Of a stretch of DNA of 64,000 bases, positions 12,864 to 25,200 are shown piece by piece. Numbering within the stretch: the stretch's first letter is position 1; each line of letters starts with the position of its first letter. The position numbers and the translations under genes are program-made. The notes under the pieces were generated by a model. It worked only from the letters and a program-made list of their open reading frames with translations, had not been told where the DNA came from and searched no databases. Origin of the DNA: Nepenthes gracilis. Its lineage: Eukaryota; Streptophyta; Magnoliopsida; Caryophyllales; Nepenthaceae. The DNA lies in assembly GCA_033239525.1 (NCBI GenBank), contig BSYO01000010.1:14724042-14788041 (forward strand). The letters are read 5' to 3'.

Positions 12864-13252
12864 ACAGTTAAAAAATCTTGGTCCTATGCCAAGCGGTACA
12901 CATGCAGTCAAACTCTAAACTTTGGCTTCACGCCGAAAGACCCTTTAGTGGCCAAGAAACCTTGGCCCCATGCTAAGAGGCCCAAACACGGTCGAACCCT
13001 GAACTTCGGCTCTATGTTGAAAGGCCCTTTAGCTGCCAAAAAAGTTTGGCCCCATGCCTAAGTGGCCCACATGCGGTTGAACTTCGAACTTGGACTTCAC
13101 GCTAAAGGCCCTTTAGTGGCCAAGAAACTTTAGCCCTGTGCAAGGCGGCCCAGACATGGTTGAACCATGAACTTCAACTCCACGTTGAAAGGCCCTTTAG
13201 CGGCTAAGAAACCTTGGCCTCGAGCCAAGAGACCTACACGAGGTAGAACAAT
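12864..13252 (+). repeat. 84-bp tandem repeat array, about 4.5 units
   Basis: The anchor CCCTTTAG recurs at 12941, 13025, 13109 and 13193, each exactly 84 bp apart, with a partial fifth unit ending near 13250. Units share 'GGCCAAGAAACCTTGGCCCC' and 'TTCACG..GAAAGGCCCTTTAG' blocks with modest divergence. The array lies just downstream of pol, where Tat-lineage elements are known to grow tandem repeats that can seed satellites. Confidence 0.9.
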
Positions 13253-14017
13253 TAGGCCTGGGGATTCTAGAAGATATCGATAAGACAACCATTAAAACCT
13301 TAGGGGATCTAAACAGTAGGCGTGCGATGATCCTCTTCCGAAGAAGAGAGCACCCTCAGTTAACAACAGTTGGTAGGTTAAGACCATGTGCACATAAGCA
13401 ACGACGCTCCGAGAGAGCCGAGGCACCGATTTGGTATTGTGCGGACGATGGCTTAAGATCCTGAGGTCGACCTCTGTGGCCTCAAAACCTAGCTGGCCCT
13501 TATGAGACTCTACCTTGGGCGTGCAGTGACATCCACTCAACTGGACAGAGCACCTCGCCAAGTGTAAGATGTGACGATGTCCTCTTTCGAGGAAGAGTAC
13601 GACACTAACGGTTCCCAAAATAAACCACAACAACGATAAAGCAAAAGTTTAGCCAACATAACAAAAGAAACAGCAGTGGATAACAACCCGAGCAGACAAA
13701 AAGAATGTATCTCATCCATTATGCAAGTTAAGGATTACAAGGCTGTTTGCTAAACTACAAGTTAAAAATGTACAAAGGGTCTGACGACTGTAAATGATCA
13801 AGGGCCCTGCTTCCTTTGAGAAGTCAGTCGGGAGAGAGCTATTCGGTACTCCGTCATTCCTTGGATCAAGGGTTCCCCCGTAGACACTGGGCACTGCCAC
13901 GAACACAATTCGATGGCACAAGTGTATGCCATCCCAAAACCTTGCATCCAACACTCATGCCATCTCCTCCGGAGCAAGTCGGCCCCGCAAGACGGCTTCA
14001 ACACGAGTACGTCAGAC

Positions 14018-15842
14018 TTAGAACTTAGAGATGTGGCTGCGGGCCACCCGCAGCTCGCTCTTCAACAGTTTGATCTCCTCTAGGGCCCGAGCCCTCTTCT
14101 CTGTTATGGAAGACAATTCCTGCCTCAGGACGGCTATCTCGTCCTCTTGGATCCGCAATGCTGCCTGTGTGGTCTCCTCTTGGGCCTGACGAATGAGTTC
14201 ATCTCGGCGAAAGAGTCCTGTTTGGACAAGGTGGACCAAAGCCGTGCTTTGCAAAGAGAGGAAGAAGGGAAATAAAGCTCATGGGTCCTAAATAAGTGGA
14301 AACCTGTTGCACGAAGAACATTGGGAAACCTAATTAGCGCTCTACAGATGAAGAAGTCATATCTCAAGGAAGGACTCCTTCGCGACATCGGTGAGATCCG
14401 ACATAATCCTGAGCGCGGGCACCACTGGGGGCTCTGGATGTGTAACCTCCTCCTCCCTTTTGCCCTCATGTGCCTCACTCCCCAGGGGGGTCCCATGTCA
14501 ACCTCCTCGGATGGGCTTGGCACCATGACAAGTTCTAGAACCATGACCGTCGAAGTCCCCATAGCCAGCACGTCGATAGTCTCTGACATGTCCACAGCCT
14601 CAACGTCAGGATCGACGTCCTTTGTATCAACAACGGCCACCTCTATAGCCTCGTCAGACTCAACTATGTCAATTGTTATCTCTCCCTTGACCTCAGCAGT
14701 TACCTCCTCCGTGGCGGGTTCCGCCAACTAGTCCTTGTGGGAGGGATTGACATCAATGTCGGTGGGAGAACCCAACTCAAACTCCTCAACTGGTGGATAG
14801 TCATTGAGCATGCTGCACAAGGATGACTGTAGGAATCAGCGAGGCCTTAGCAGTTCCCTCCTACGATTGGGCTTTTGGGCCCAAGGACGCGTGAACTATT
14901 CCAGTCTGCGTTGGTGGCACGGATCTAGAAGACTAGCCCGATATAGCAGGCAAGAACAAAGCCCTCCTACTCGAAGTGCTGCCATCCCTCCTGCTTGAAG
15001 TGCTGCCAGCCCTCCTTAACCTTTTTAAGGCCACCATGTCCTCAACCGAGGAGGACTCCAAGTAAGAAGATGAGTCATGTTGCTCGGGCAACTCGGGGGA
15101 AGGCTCCCGGATGACCAAAGTCCTTTCCTTCCTCTTCTAAGCAGCAGCTACCGTTGCACCACCCGCGGGTTCCCACTTAACCTCTGCGAAGAGCTCTGAG
15201 TTAAGTAATACCCCTTGACGCAAAATGTCTCAATCGCCTCCATAATGAGGCTCGTTAATGCCTTCTCCTTTTTCGTGTCCTTCTGACTCACTTTCTTCAT
15301 GAAGTACTCACCCATGAAACCCCAGTCATTGGAAATGTCCCACTCAGGAGGAGCCGCCAAGAAAAAAAAGTGGTCGCTCCAGTGCTTTGTGGAGTTAGGG
15401 TTTGCCCCACAAAAAATAGAAGTTAGGACGAGGCGATATGGAAATCCTGTCCTCCACCTAGTTAAAACGGAAGATCACATTCACTGATCGAGAGCTGACC
15501 GCACAATCATGTAGGCGAGCGAAGACGCACAAGGAAACCAAGTAACGCACAACATTGGGATGAAGTCACGCCATAGGGATATCCAATGCTGATAGAATCC
15601 CATACAGGTCCAGCGCCACTGAGAATTGGTGCCCACCTTTCAATTGGGACTCGTAAATGGTGAGAAAGCCCTCTAGAGGGGCACATGCTTTGTCATCCTC
15701 CCCAAGAAGGAGATGAGCCATATTGCTAGAGATGTGATACCTGGTCAGCAAGGCTGCAACGGCACTTGACATAAGGATGGACTTAATCTCACCAACTCTC
15801 TAACGAGCTATGGGAGGTGCAGGATTCTTCTTCTTCATTGTC
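14018..15842 (-). pseudogene. Antisense extra ORF of the gypsy element, 'putative gypsy type transposon' domain-like
   Basis: Read on the minus strand from ATG at about 15840, pieces run KKKNPAPPIAR, stop, then CAPLEGFLTIYESQLKGG, LYGILSALDIP, LHPNVVRYLVSLCVFARLH, VEDRISISPRPNFYFLWG and FFLAAPPEWDISNDW. This layout matches the plant domain described as 'putative gypsy type transposon' (PF04195 as I recall it). A C-terminal coiled coil follows at about 14254-14018, rich in Glu, Arg and Leu heptads. Several stops and frameshifts break it. Its role in Tat elements is unknown. The pfam assignment is from memory and needs an HMM search. Confidence 0.65.
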
Positions 15843-16249
15843 AATATATGGAGTGAGAAAATTCAAAGTGCAAATGACGGGGGAAGAAAGTGTTTAAATA
15901 GGGGAACGCAAAGGGCCTCAGATGGCGTTGTGTGGGAAACTCAAAGGTTGCCCTCGATGATGGTCATGACACGTGTCCCCTCAGTAGCGAATAGCGCATC
16001 TACCGAAGTTGGCTCACAATGGCGCTTGACACGCCGCCTCACAACGCACGCTACGGCCGTCTATCAAATCCTAACAGTCATAACAAGCAATTAATGCGAA
16101 GACACAAGTCGTTAGGAACTGCTATGGCAGCAGCCCGTCCGATTGCCTACCCAGGTGCATTGCAACCGAAGTTCAAAAGCGACACACTGTCATAAATAGA
16201 TTACTCTACTGAAGAAAAATTTTATTTATAAAGTTTCTTTGCAGCTAAG

Positions 16250-17023
16250 GCCAGCCAGTGGCCTCAAAGTACAACAAGACTATCTACACCTATCAGGCTT
16301 AGTAGGATCCGAAGCTGAAAACTCAATCAGCTCCGAGCGCATGGAAGCTCCCACGTTCCAAGGATCCAGGTTGCCCATAGGGAAGCCTGGCGTCACTAGA
16401 GAAGCTATCCTTCGGCTCAAGCGAATCCCGTACTAGAATCACCCCTCCAGTATCAGAGCCAACTCTTCTGAATGGATTCTCGACCTCAGCTCGACGTCTA
16501 GCCACATCTGTGTGCAGCTTTGTTCTCGAAGTCGCTCTCGGCACAACTGAAGCTCCCCCTGAAAAGTTGCGATCTGACCCCAAGCTTGAACATTGGCGTC
16601 GGCCAGCTACAATGACCTCATCTCAGATTCTGACAAGGCCTGTTCAAGATAAGCTGCCCATACCCGACTCTGTCTGACATCAGTGATAGGGGCTTGTATT
16701 CAATGCTCCGCTTCCTCAGTCGCCCGCTGTGCATGAAGGATCAATCGACTGACATCGTTAGGACCCCGACGCCGGGAGGAGTTGGAAGCCCCTTCGGATT
16801 CAAAACCTCGAGGCGCCCTCAAGAACCTCATCGGTCCTAGAACTACTGGCTCCGATTGGCAGCCTCCCGCTGTCGTTGCGACGGAATCAGCCTCGTCATG
16901 CCCTCTCGACTCCTTTTCTTCCCATTTAGACTCCTCAATGGAAGGCTCAGATTTAGAAGAGGACAACCATCCCACTGGCCAAATGGGCGGCCCTAGAACG
17001 TAGTCGCACCTTTCATCAGCCAT
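16250..17023 (-). pseudogene. Second antisense reading-frame relic of the gypsy element
   Basis: An ATG at 17023 (minus) opens a 107-codon frame beginning MADERCDYVLGPPIWPVGW, with an acidic Ser/Glu-rich stretch. Past a stop, further pieces in the same direction read RVWAAYLEQALSESEMRSL and IATFQGELQLCRERLREQ, which look like a coiled coil. I recognise no domain. It lies upstream, in antisense order, of the domain-bearing relic and may be a second protein or a diverged duplicate. Codon pattern and continuity over stops suggest former coding capacity. Confidence 0.45.
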
Positions 17024-17689
17024 CAGAGGGATTAGAACTGAACAAGGGAAAGCAAAGCTATAAGCTCAGAGAAGTGCCTCAGCATGGAGAACGAATGCTG
17101 AAATAATGAGGGATCCTTGGTGCTTAAATAGGCAAGGACCTCCAAAGGAAACGACGTCGTTTGACTAAGGCAAAGCAACCTGTTGCTCAATGAGATTCTT
17201 CCACATTTCAAGGCCATGAAGCACCGCACCTTTTCAAAGAAGAGTAATTGCAACACAACGGCTCTGTGGCTGCTGACGTAATAAATGCACAGAGATAGTT
17301 TGATGGACGTGACCCTGATCGGTGGCATTCTGTTGCCCGAGAAAGAAAGTGAACAACATGAACCCCAGAGCGTATCCTATTTGGCCTTCCCATTGACGAT
17401 TCAAACACGAACTCGAGGGATGGCCACCAGAAAGTCAAATCACCAATCGCTTAGCCAGTGGGACGGGCGAATGGCCAAGCACGTATGGTGGCGGGGGGGC
17501 TCTTCGGCCCTTGATTCATATAGAGCAACAGTAAAAAAAAAAAAAAGATTTCAATGACACAAGAGAAGAGGCAAGTCATGATGCTCGCCGCCCTATAGCG
17601 GCTTAGCCAATCCCAGTGAGAGGCGACCAAACCCATGCAGCCATGCCCGACGACGGTCTCCTCACCACCACAAGGCGACAACTGACACC

Positions 17690-18170
17690 TTTAGCCATCG
17701 CCAGCACTTAGCGGCCAATGAACCCAGACAGGACACCTGTCACAGGTTTCCGTGTCCAAAACCTCATCAACGAAGCTTACAAATACTTTCTCCTACAATA
17801 GAGAAATGGATCCCAGTATTAAAAATCATTCGAGGTATCTTAAAGCTACCTTTGGCTAAGCTTCGAACCAAAACGTAAGGAGAAGAAACTAACTCTCTTT
17901 CATTCAAAACCGCCATTCCAATCTAGCTACCTTAGTGTGCTACTCTCCAAAGTGTACAAAAGGGGCCAAAACCTCCTCTAACTTTCTCTCCTACCGCTTA
18001 TATATAAACATCCGTGCATTTCACATTATATTTACCTTCACGCCCGCATCTTTTCATTCTCTAGGAAAGACTTCTGCGTTAAGCGTTAAAAAATTTACGG
18101 TGGAAATACTTTTCGCCGTCCTTTGACCTCTTATTTGTAGTTTGTGGTGTATAGGGCTCAGGTTGAAATA
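17690..18170 (+). repeat. Probable 3' LTR of the gypsy element
   Basis: A TGACACC start near 17691 is followed by GC-moderate sequence with ACACCTGTCACAGG, a TATATAAA box near 18000-18006 and a pyrimidine-rich leader. Beyond about 18170 the composition returns to AT-rich flank. No partner LTR exists in the window, so both ends are estimates. A promoter-like TATA at this place and orientation supports the call. Confidence 0.45.
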
Positions 18171-18576
18171 TGAGTAGACCAGACACATTCAAGCCTGATG
18201 CAACACGAGAAATTTAAAGACTCCCTAATTTGCACGGAAATTTGCACCCAGGGATGCATCACAACGTATTATGGTTTTGGCATATTCAAAATTGAACAAA
18301 ATTATATGGTCAAACGGTAATCCTAAGATGCAAATATGTCCTTAAGTTAATCTTGTAACTGTATATTTTTCTTATTCAACAGGTAAGTTTTCTATTGATA
18401 TTTCACTTTCTATATTTGATCAAAATTGGTTAAACCGAAGCAATTTGCTCGATTTAAAATTTTATAGGACACTGCAAAGCTTGATAAGTTAGTAACGGGC
18501 AATAATCACAAAGGAAATTAACTAATTGGGCTTGGCTTAGATTTTAAACTTTTTACCAAAATAAAAATTTTAATGT

Positions 18577-18683
18577 TATATATATATATATATATATATT
18601 AAAAAAGTCTTATTTTTTGGTATTATTTTTTGTAGATGTTATTTTGAGTATTATGGTATGTTTAATTATTAGAATAGAATAAC

Positions 18684-18729
<46 letters not shown>
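18577..18729. repeat. (TA)n and (TAA)n microsatellites
   Basis: TA dinucleotides run from about 18577 to 18599, and a TAA trinucleotide tract of about 15 units runs from 18684 to 18729. Both lie in AT-rich DNA between the gypsy element and the PEX10 promoter. I saw no gene between 18171 and 18990. Confidence 0.92.
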
Positions 18730-18730
<1 letters not shown>

Positions 18731-19001
18731 GGCCAAGGGAATAGTTATTTTTACATATGTGGGAATAAAAAATACTTAATGAAAGGTGATAATTTTTATT
18801 TCCTATTAAATTATAATCAAATGAAAAAATATTTATTCCACTGAAAATAATGAGGGAATAGTATTTTTTTCCAACTAAACGTAGGGTTAGTGCAATATAT
18901 CAAAATTTATGTAGTATTTTAATATAAATATATTATTTTAAATATAGAATAAATAAATTAATAAGTAAATAAATAAAATATATATCACAGTTTTGCTGGA
19001 C

Positions 19002-19028
19002 TGGGCCGGCCCAATTTGATGATGGGCC
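19002..19028 (+). promoter_or_regulatory. Site II-like promoter elements upstream of PEX10
   Basis: TGGGCCGGCCCA at 19002-19013 is a palindrome of two TGGGCC boxes, and a further TGGGCC lies at 19023-19028. Such site II boxes bind TCP factors and are common in promoters of housekeeping plant genes. They sit 185-210 bp before the PEX10 start codon and coincide with the switch from AT-rich to balanced composition. Function is inferred from motif and position. Confidence 0.6.
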
Positions 19029-19212
19029 GCACGGACGAGGGAATTGATCAAGTAACCCAGCCTGGAATGAACCGGCCCGAGTGGCTGGGCTTGGTTTTCC
19101 GTTATTTGCCCGGTTTTGAGAAGTACTCGCCTCATCCTGGGACTATCGCGACTGAGTACTTCTTCCAATTAACCTTCTGGCAAGTGGAAATCGAGAGAAC
19201 GGCCTGAACGAG

Positions 19213-22200
19213 ATGGGGATCGGCAGCAACGAGTCATCGCAAAGTATCTCCGACGGCGGTCGAAGCGGAGGAGGAGAACCCTCAACCACCACGAGCAGTT
19301 CACAAACGGTCGTGGAGGGGCCAAGAAGGTTTCCACCGGCGGCGCAGCCGGAGATTATGAGAGCAGCAGAGAAAGATGATCAATACGCCTCCTTTCTCTC
19401 CGACGCTTGCCGCGATGCTCTTCGCCATCTCTTCGGTTTCCCCTCTTTCTCCCCCTCCGCATTTTGTCGCATTTGAACGTTTCATTATTTGGGGAAGTGA
19501 AACTAAAAAATTATAAACACAATTGGGTTCGTCATTGTTGGGATAGAAGGACCAACTTACTATGTACTTTTTGTCTTGTAGAAGTGTCAGTTAAGGATGT
19601 GATTACGGTTCTTTTGGTGCAGGTGCTAGAGTCGCTGTTGCTTATCAAAGTCAGGTTAGCTACTTTTCACTTTAATTTTTCATTTTCAGACTGAATACAC
19701 CTTCTGCGTAAGTTGTCTGATATTTCAGATTTTAATTCGCAGAATATTGTTGGCAAAAATTAAGATCCCACGTGGAAAATGTTTACGAGCCAAATGTTTT
19801 CTGTAATTGATTGGCATGGATCATTTCAGCCCTTTATTCGTTGAATACAATGCTGATTTCTTCAACTGAAGGAATGGAATCATTCAACTGAGATTTTATT
19901 TAACTGGTCGTCCAGAAAGCGATTAGGCGCTCTATGAAATCTTATTTCTTGTGGAGGATTAGCTCAGTGACTGGGTATAAAGAGTGACAGTTGGACGTCA
20001 TCACTTTTTTATTGTGTGAAAACTAATTCGTTGGACAATTGACATTGTCTGCTTATGATAATATATGATGATTATACTGATGTCTTTTCTGATTGAAAGA
20101 AAAAAAGTATGATACAAGTTCACTGCAGTAATATCTCTTAAAAGTGTCAGCAGTTTGCTTATATAAAATTATTTCTGTAAAGCTAACTAATGTCAATGGT
20201 GAAAGCCAGAAAATTCGTAAAAAGAACTTCAGAATGTCTATGCTGGACTGGGATTCTGTCTATGGTAATTTATGCAACATTGTTTGTTTAATCTTATTCT
20301 TGTACAGGGTGGTTTATCTTATTTTGTCTGCTGTTGCTTGTGCTCTCATCTTTAACCCTCTAGATTTCAGTTGTTACTGTTGGTGTGATTGGTTGAATCA
20401 TTGGTGTCACGTCCCAAACCCGAAGTCCTATTATTACTTGAATAATCTTCCATTAACTTGAGGCAATTTATGTCCTTTTATTGGCCGAAAAATTTATTTA
20501 TTTAATCCACCGACTAAACTCAAAACTTTGTTGGGACGCAACCTAAAGATATCACAAACTAGCAAAGAGATTTAAAATGAAGATATGTCAAATCGTAGAA
20601 CCTGAATATGCCACATCCGAAGTGTCTTGGAACATTGACTATACATGACCTCAAACATGCGTACGGAGGAGAATCCGTACTAAAAGTCAAAGCGATCGAG
20701 CATCATAATCTAAACGAATTACTGAAATGAATAGAAATCAACTCATAAACCAACAACATACTACATGACCGCCTGAATTTACAATATCTAATAGCTGGAA
20801 CAAAAATTAATAACTTAAACTATTGTTCTGATTTATATATAACAAAACTGATATCTAAAAATCTAAAACTACTTCCGAATAGCCATTTCTTCCAACCAAA
20901 CACCCTCAAGTATTGCTCTAAGCCCTTTAATCTAAATGGTTAGTGAAAATCAAAGCAATAGTGAGCAAATTACTTAGTATGGTATAATTTTTATAATTGA
21001 ACATATATGTACATCAAAAAAGTACCAGAATATGACATAATTGATATCAGTGAATAATAACATGATTTCGTAAATATGTATGCATAGTTTGAAGCTGATA
21101 GTTGATTTTCTTCTTTAAACTGTGTGGCATCTAAAATATATGTAAATCATACTAAAACTTATGGACCAAGTGGCCTTATTGACAAAAGAGCGAATATCGA
21201 GACTCGAGTTATGTATACTTTCACATAACCAACGGTCATATGTTACTGTTCAAGATTCGTAGGTGGGCCATCATACATATAACTTTATAGATGAAGTCGA
21301 ACGCTGCTTTCAACCTATGGATGATTGATTCAAACTCGATTATTATTATAATATAGTAAGATATGTCATAATATATTCTATTAAATATCTACAATAATTC
21401 GTATATAATCAAATAAAAAACTATACTCAAATACAAATATAATCATTATATTTCCTCATACAGGTTGTAATATCTTTGTCGTTAAATTTATGTAGAGTTT
21501 TCATCTTATTTCTTCTAAATATATCACATGCAATCCATTATAAATCATGTAGAAACTTTAGTGTGCATTTTTAAGACATGCTGGAACAGCAATATATGAT
21601 TTAATAACATGCAGGAATTATTAATGCAGAAAAATCAACCTAGTTAAGGTAATTTTATCCATTCACTCTAATTACAAACATGCAGAACATTAAAGTTTAC
21701 AAATTCAGAAATTACACATAATTTATGTAATATTTGCAAGTGTAAAAACATACATGTACAATTTTATGATGATTCAAACCTGTGGAAACATATAAGTAAG
21801 AATTGAAGACATGTAAGAATAATATTGTACAAATTTAAGACTTAGACATAATATGTATGAATTGAAGGCATGTATCTCATAGAAGTTTTATAAAATGGAA
21901 GTAGGATAACGTATATGCAAAGTATAAAACTTTTAGCTACGAAAATATCTTATATATAAGCATTTGGAACAATAAATACTCATAAAGATTAAAAAAGAAC
22001 AATGATAAGAGAAAGAGGGGCTTGAATGCACTTGCCTTATATTTAAAATTATCCAAAATCTCTTAAATCTCACCTAAATCCCCATTCTCTAGCATTCTCT
22101 CTCTCCTTCTCTATCTTCCTCTCCTCTTTGGAATCATAGTAAAATGACTGAAATCAGTCAAACGGGGCCTTTTATAGAAAATTGGTGTATATGCGTTTGT

Positions 22201-25200
22201 TAGGTGTACAATAGGTTCTAAGGTGAAACCATACGGCGCATGAGCGTCTGTCAAATGCACTTCAAGTGCGAGCACTCTTTCTCGAATACGCACGTGTGTC
22301 CTTTGAGCGCATATCAGACATGACCAGTCTGCCTAAAACATACACGAGCACCCTATGGATATCCTTTAGACATGTTCTTACTTTTTAAAATACTTATATG
22401 TGTGCGTTAGGCTTTGGTCAAGCATGACCCAATTTGATGTGACCCGGTTAGAAAATTGACTTTAACCCAAAACTTCATTTGATCTCAATATTTTCATTAA
22501 CTTAATTTATTGTCATTTAAAATAAGTTTGGGATCTATACCTTACGGTTGGTGTTTGTTCTCCCTGATCAACTTGATTTATTATGTCCTTAACAACGTAT
22601 AATTAAGTGGAAATCTTTTCCTTATTATCTTAGTGTGAAGAAAACTTATTACAAATATTGATTAACATCCTATTTGATGCTACGTTTCTTTTTCTTTGTC
22701 TGACATTAACTCTTTGTGAGGTAACTCATGCACACCACACCAGTGGAACATGCACCCCTAGTATTTCTATTGTACAGAGGTGTATCCTACCGAACAAACT
22801 GCCTTTCATATATGCTTGCCATCAAACCTATCCTAAAAGAAGGGGGAAACTGTTGTGTTAGTGACTGGTTTCATATTCTTCAATTTTGAGATCAAATTTT
22901 GACTTGCTCCACGTGTTTAGTCGAATGAGATATTATAAAACTGTTAGTGTTTCTTCTTTGCAGACAAAACTTCTGGGACAGATGCTTTACTATGTTCTGA
23001 CAACTGGTGCAGGCCAGCAAACATTAGGGGAAGAGTATTGTGATATCACACAGGTATGAAATCTTTAGTGCTCATCCTGTGTGTTCTCTTTTTGCTCTGG
23101 CTATGTATTGAGGGTGGGGATTGGTGAGTCTCTGATGGCCGTCCTTATTCTGGGGGAATGGTGTGCTCATCAACCTATCCCTTGGCCTTGATTTGATACT
23201 GTTCTTTGGAGTTGATTCTTTGTAGACTTGATGTTAAATAGAGTTTTATGGACCAAAAAGTGTGATTATGCAACTGAGGAATATGATCCTGAGCATTTAA
23301 TTGTGTTTCTGCATAATTCATTAGTTGGATACATTGAGCATTATTACGAATCTGTTGTTTACAGAAAAAAGGACTAAAAACATTACAAAGTAGTCCAAGC
23401 ATTGCAAGCTATAAAAACACAGTCGGTGAAAAAAACAGAAGGATGAAAAACATTACAACATAGTCCAAGCATCATAGGGTATCAAAACACTAAGTACACT
23501 AACGCAACTCATGATGCTCATCTAGCTAATGGAATACAACCTCATAACAGCAGTCCAAATGCTTGAAACACTGTGATTACATCATATAAAGCTTTAATGG
23601 AAAAGTGTCCATTTATTTCATCCTAACAACATACAAATAAGTTAGACAATGCTATTTTGATATTCTTGATTGAATTGCTCATTTCACTATTTCTATTGTG
23701 ATAATTGTCAGAGAGATTTATAATGTTGGCATGTGGATTTTTTTATAACTGTGAGTGAATGCTTTATCATATTTTTATTTTGACAGTTCAATTTGCAGGT
23801 TGCAGGATTGCATGGGCTCCCTCCGACACCAGCAAGACGTGCACTTTTCATTCTTTGCCATACAACAGCTCCTTATTTGGCAGAAAGAATCAGGTCTAGC
23901 CGTATTCTTTTAGAAGGCCGCCGTTTGGTGCTGCAGTTATTGCCTTTTTTAACCTATTATATAACTTTAGTAGCATTTTGATGAGTTCTATAATCGAAGT
24001 TCTGCAGCTCTAGAGTTGCTTCTCGTGGCATTGTCCTTGCAGAATCCCAGTCTGATGAGCTTAATGACAGCAATGCCCCATCTAGCAGTCAACTTCAGTC
24101 TCCTGTTCATCCGGAAATTCCATCTTCTTCAGCATCAGGGGTTTCCAATTCTCCTATATCAAGACTGAAAGAAAAACTACAGAGATTATCAGTTTATGCA
24201 ATCCAGAGATGGCCCTCGGTATGCAAACCTTCTGTATTTTTGAGTCATGTGAATACTCAATCTAGGGTACAATTTTCTAAAATGACCTCCTTAATTTTTT
24301 ACTTCATCATTTTTTGTTTCTAAAGAAGGGGAACTAGTGTGAAAGCAGTTACGGAGTGATCAATGCTTCTATATGATAATCCTGATCATCCCATTGTAAT
24401 TTTAAGGCTTACTCATGGCGATAGTACAACGAATAGAATGCTGATTTTGCTCATGTTCACTTCCATCACATTCAGGTGCTTCCCATAGCTCGAGAGTTTT
24501 TGCAACTGGTTCTTCGTACGAACCTCATGTTCTTCTACTTTGAAGGTAATAAAATTACAATTCCAATGCGCTCTTGACATTTGCTCTATAAGTTCTAGAT
24601 GTACACCTGAGAGACTAATACTCTTGTGCGTCTTTAAATTTAGGACTATATTTTCATATGTCAAAACGTGCAGCAGGAATTCGCTATCTGTTTGTTGGAA
24701 AAACATCAAATCAAAGACCAAGGTATAGTTCTCTACTATGGATATGAGACCTCCAAATGTTCTATAATTGATATATATGTATCTGAATTATTATCCCATT
24801 TTATTGGTTAATCCAACATGCAATTTTGTAGTACATATTAAAGCTAATCATATCATTTCAGCTGGCTAACATTCCCATTTTCTTCTCTTCTTCTATAAGG
24901 GAGGTGGAGGTCCATATAAATATAATTTTATTTTATTTCACCATGCTGGTAAGCCTGTGTCTGAAAATTGGCCTCCCTAGAAAAAAGGGGATCTATTTCT
25001 CATGCATTAGCAAACCCTAAATGCTCTACCGTGCTTTCTAGCTGAACTGAAATTGAGCTTTCTGCTGCTTCCTTCAGAGTGGAAAATCCTTAGATCTCTA
25101 GTCTTAAAGCTAACAGAAGTCCTCTATGAGAGGCGATGTTATCAAAACCTGATCTCTCATCCGCCTCTTCCATAAAAGGGGAAAAAGATTAGTAGTGATC

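Larger units (their letters stand above)
10838..18170 (+). mobile_element. 5'-truncated Ty3/gypsy retrotransposon, Tat/Retand-like
   Basis: GC content rises sharply at about 10838. The segment holds, in order, a second RNase H of the SDSKLVIHQ type, an integrase of gypsy type, an 84-bp tandem array, two antisense reading-frame relics and a probable 3' LTR. An additional archaeal-type RNase H, antisense extra ORFs between pol and the 3' LTR, and tandem repeats in that region are all known from the Tat lineage (Retand, Ogre, Grande). Gag, protease, reverse transcriptase and the 5' LTR are missing, and every coding part has stops. Both outer borders are approximate. Confidence 0.78.

Noticed and set aside
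12864..13252. CRISPR-like array
   Set aside because: The 84-bp units are contiguous and diverge throughout, with no constant repeat and unique spacer pattern; the sequence is plant retrotransposon DNA.
13816..14028. Sense-strand ORFs across 13.8-17.6 kb as extra gypsy proteins
   Set aside because: The protein-like motifs in this region lie on the minus strand; the plus-strand frames lack recognisable sequence.
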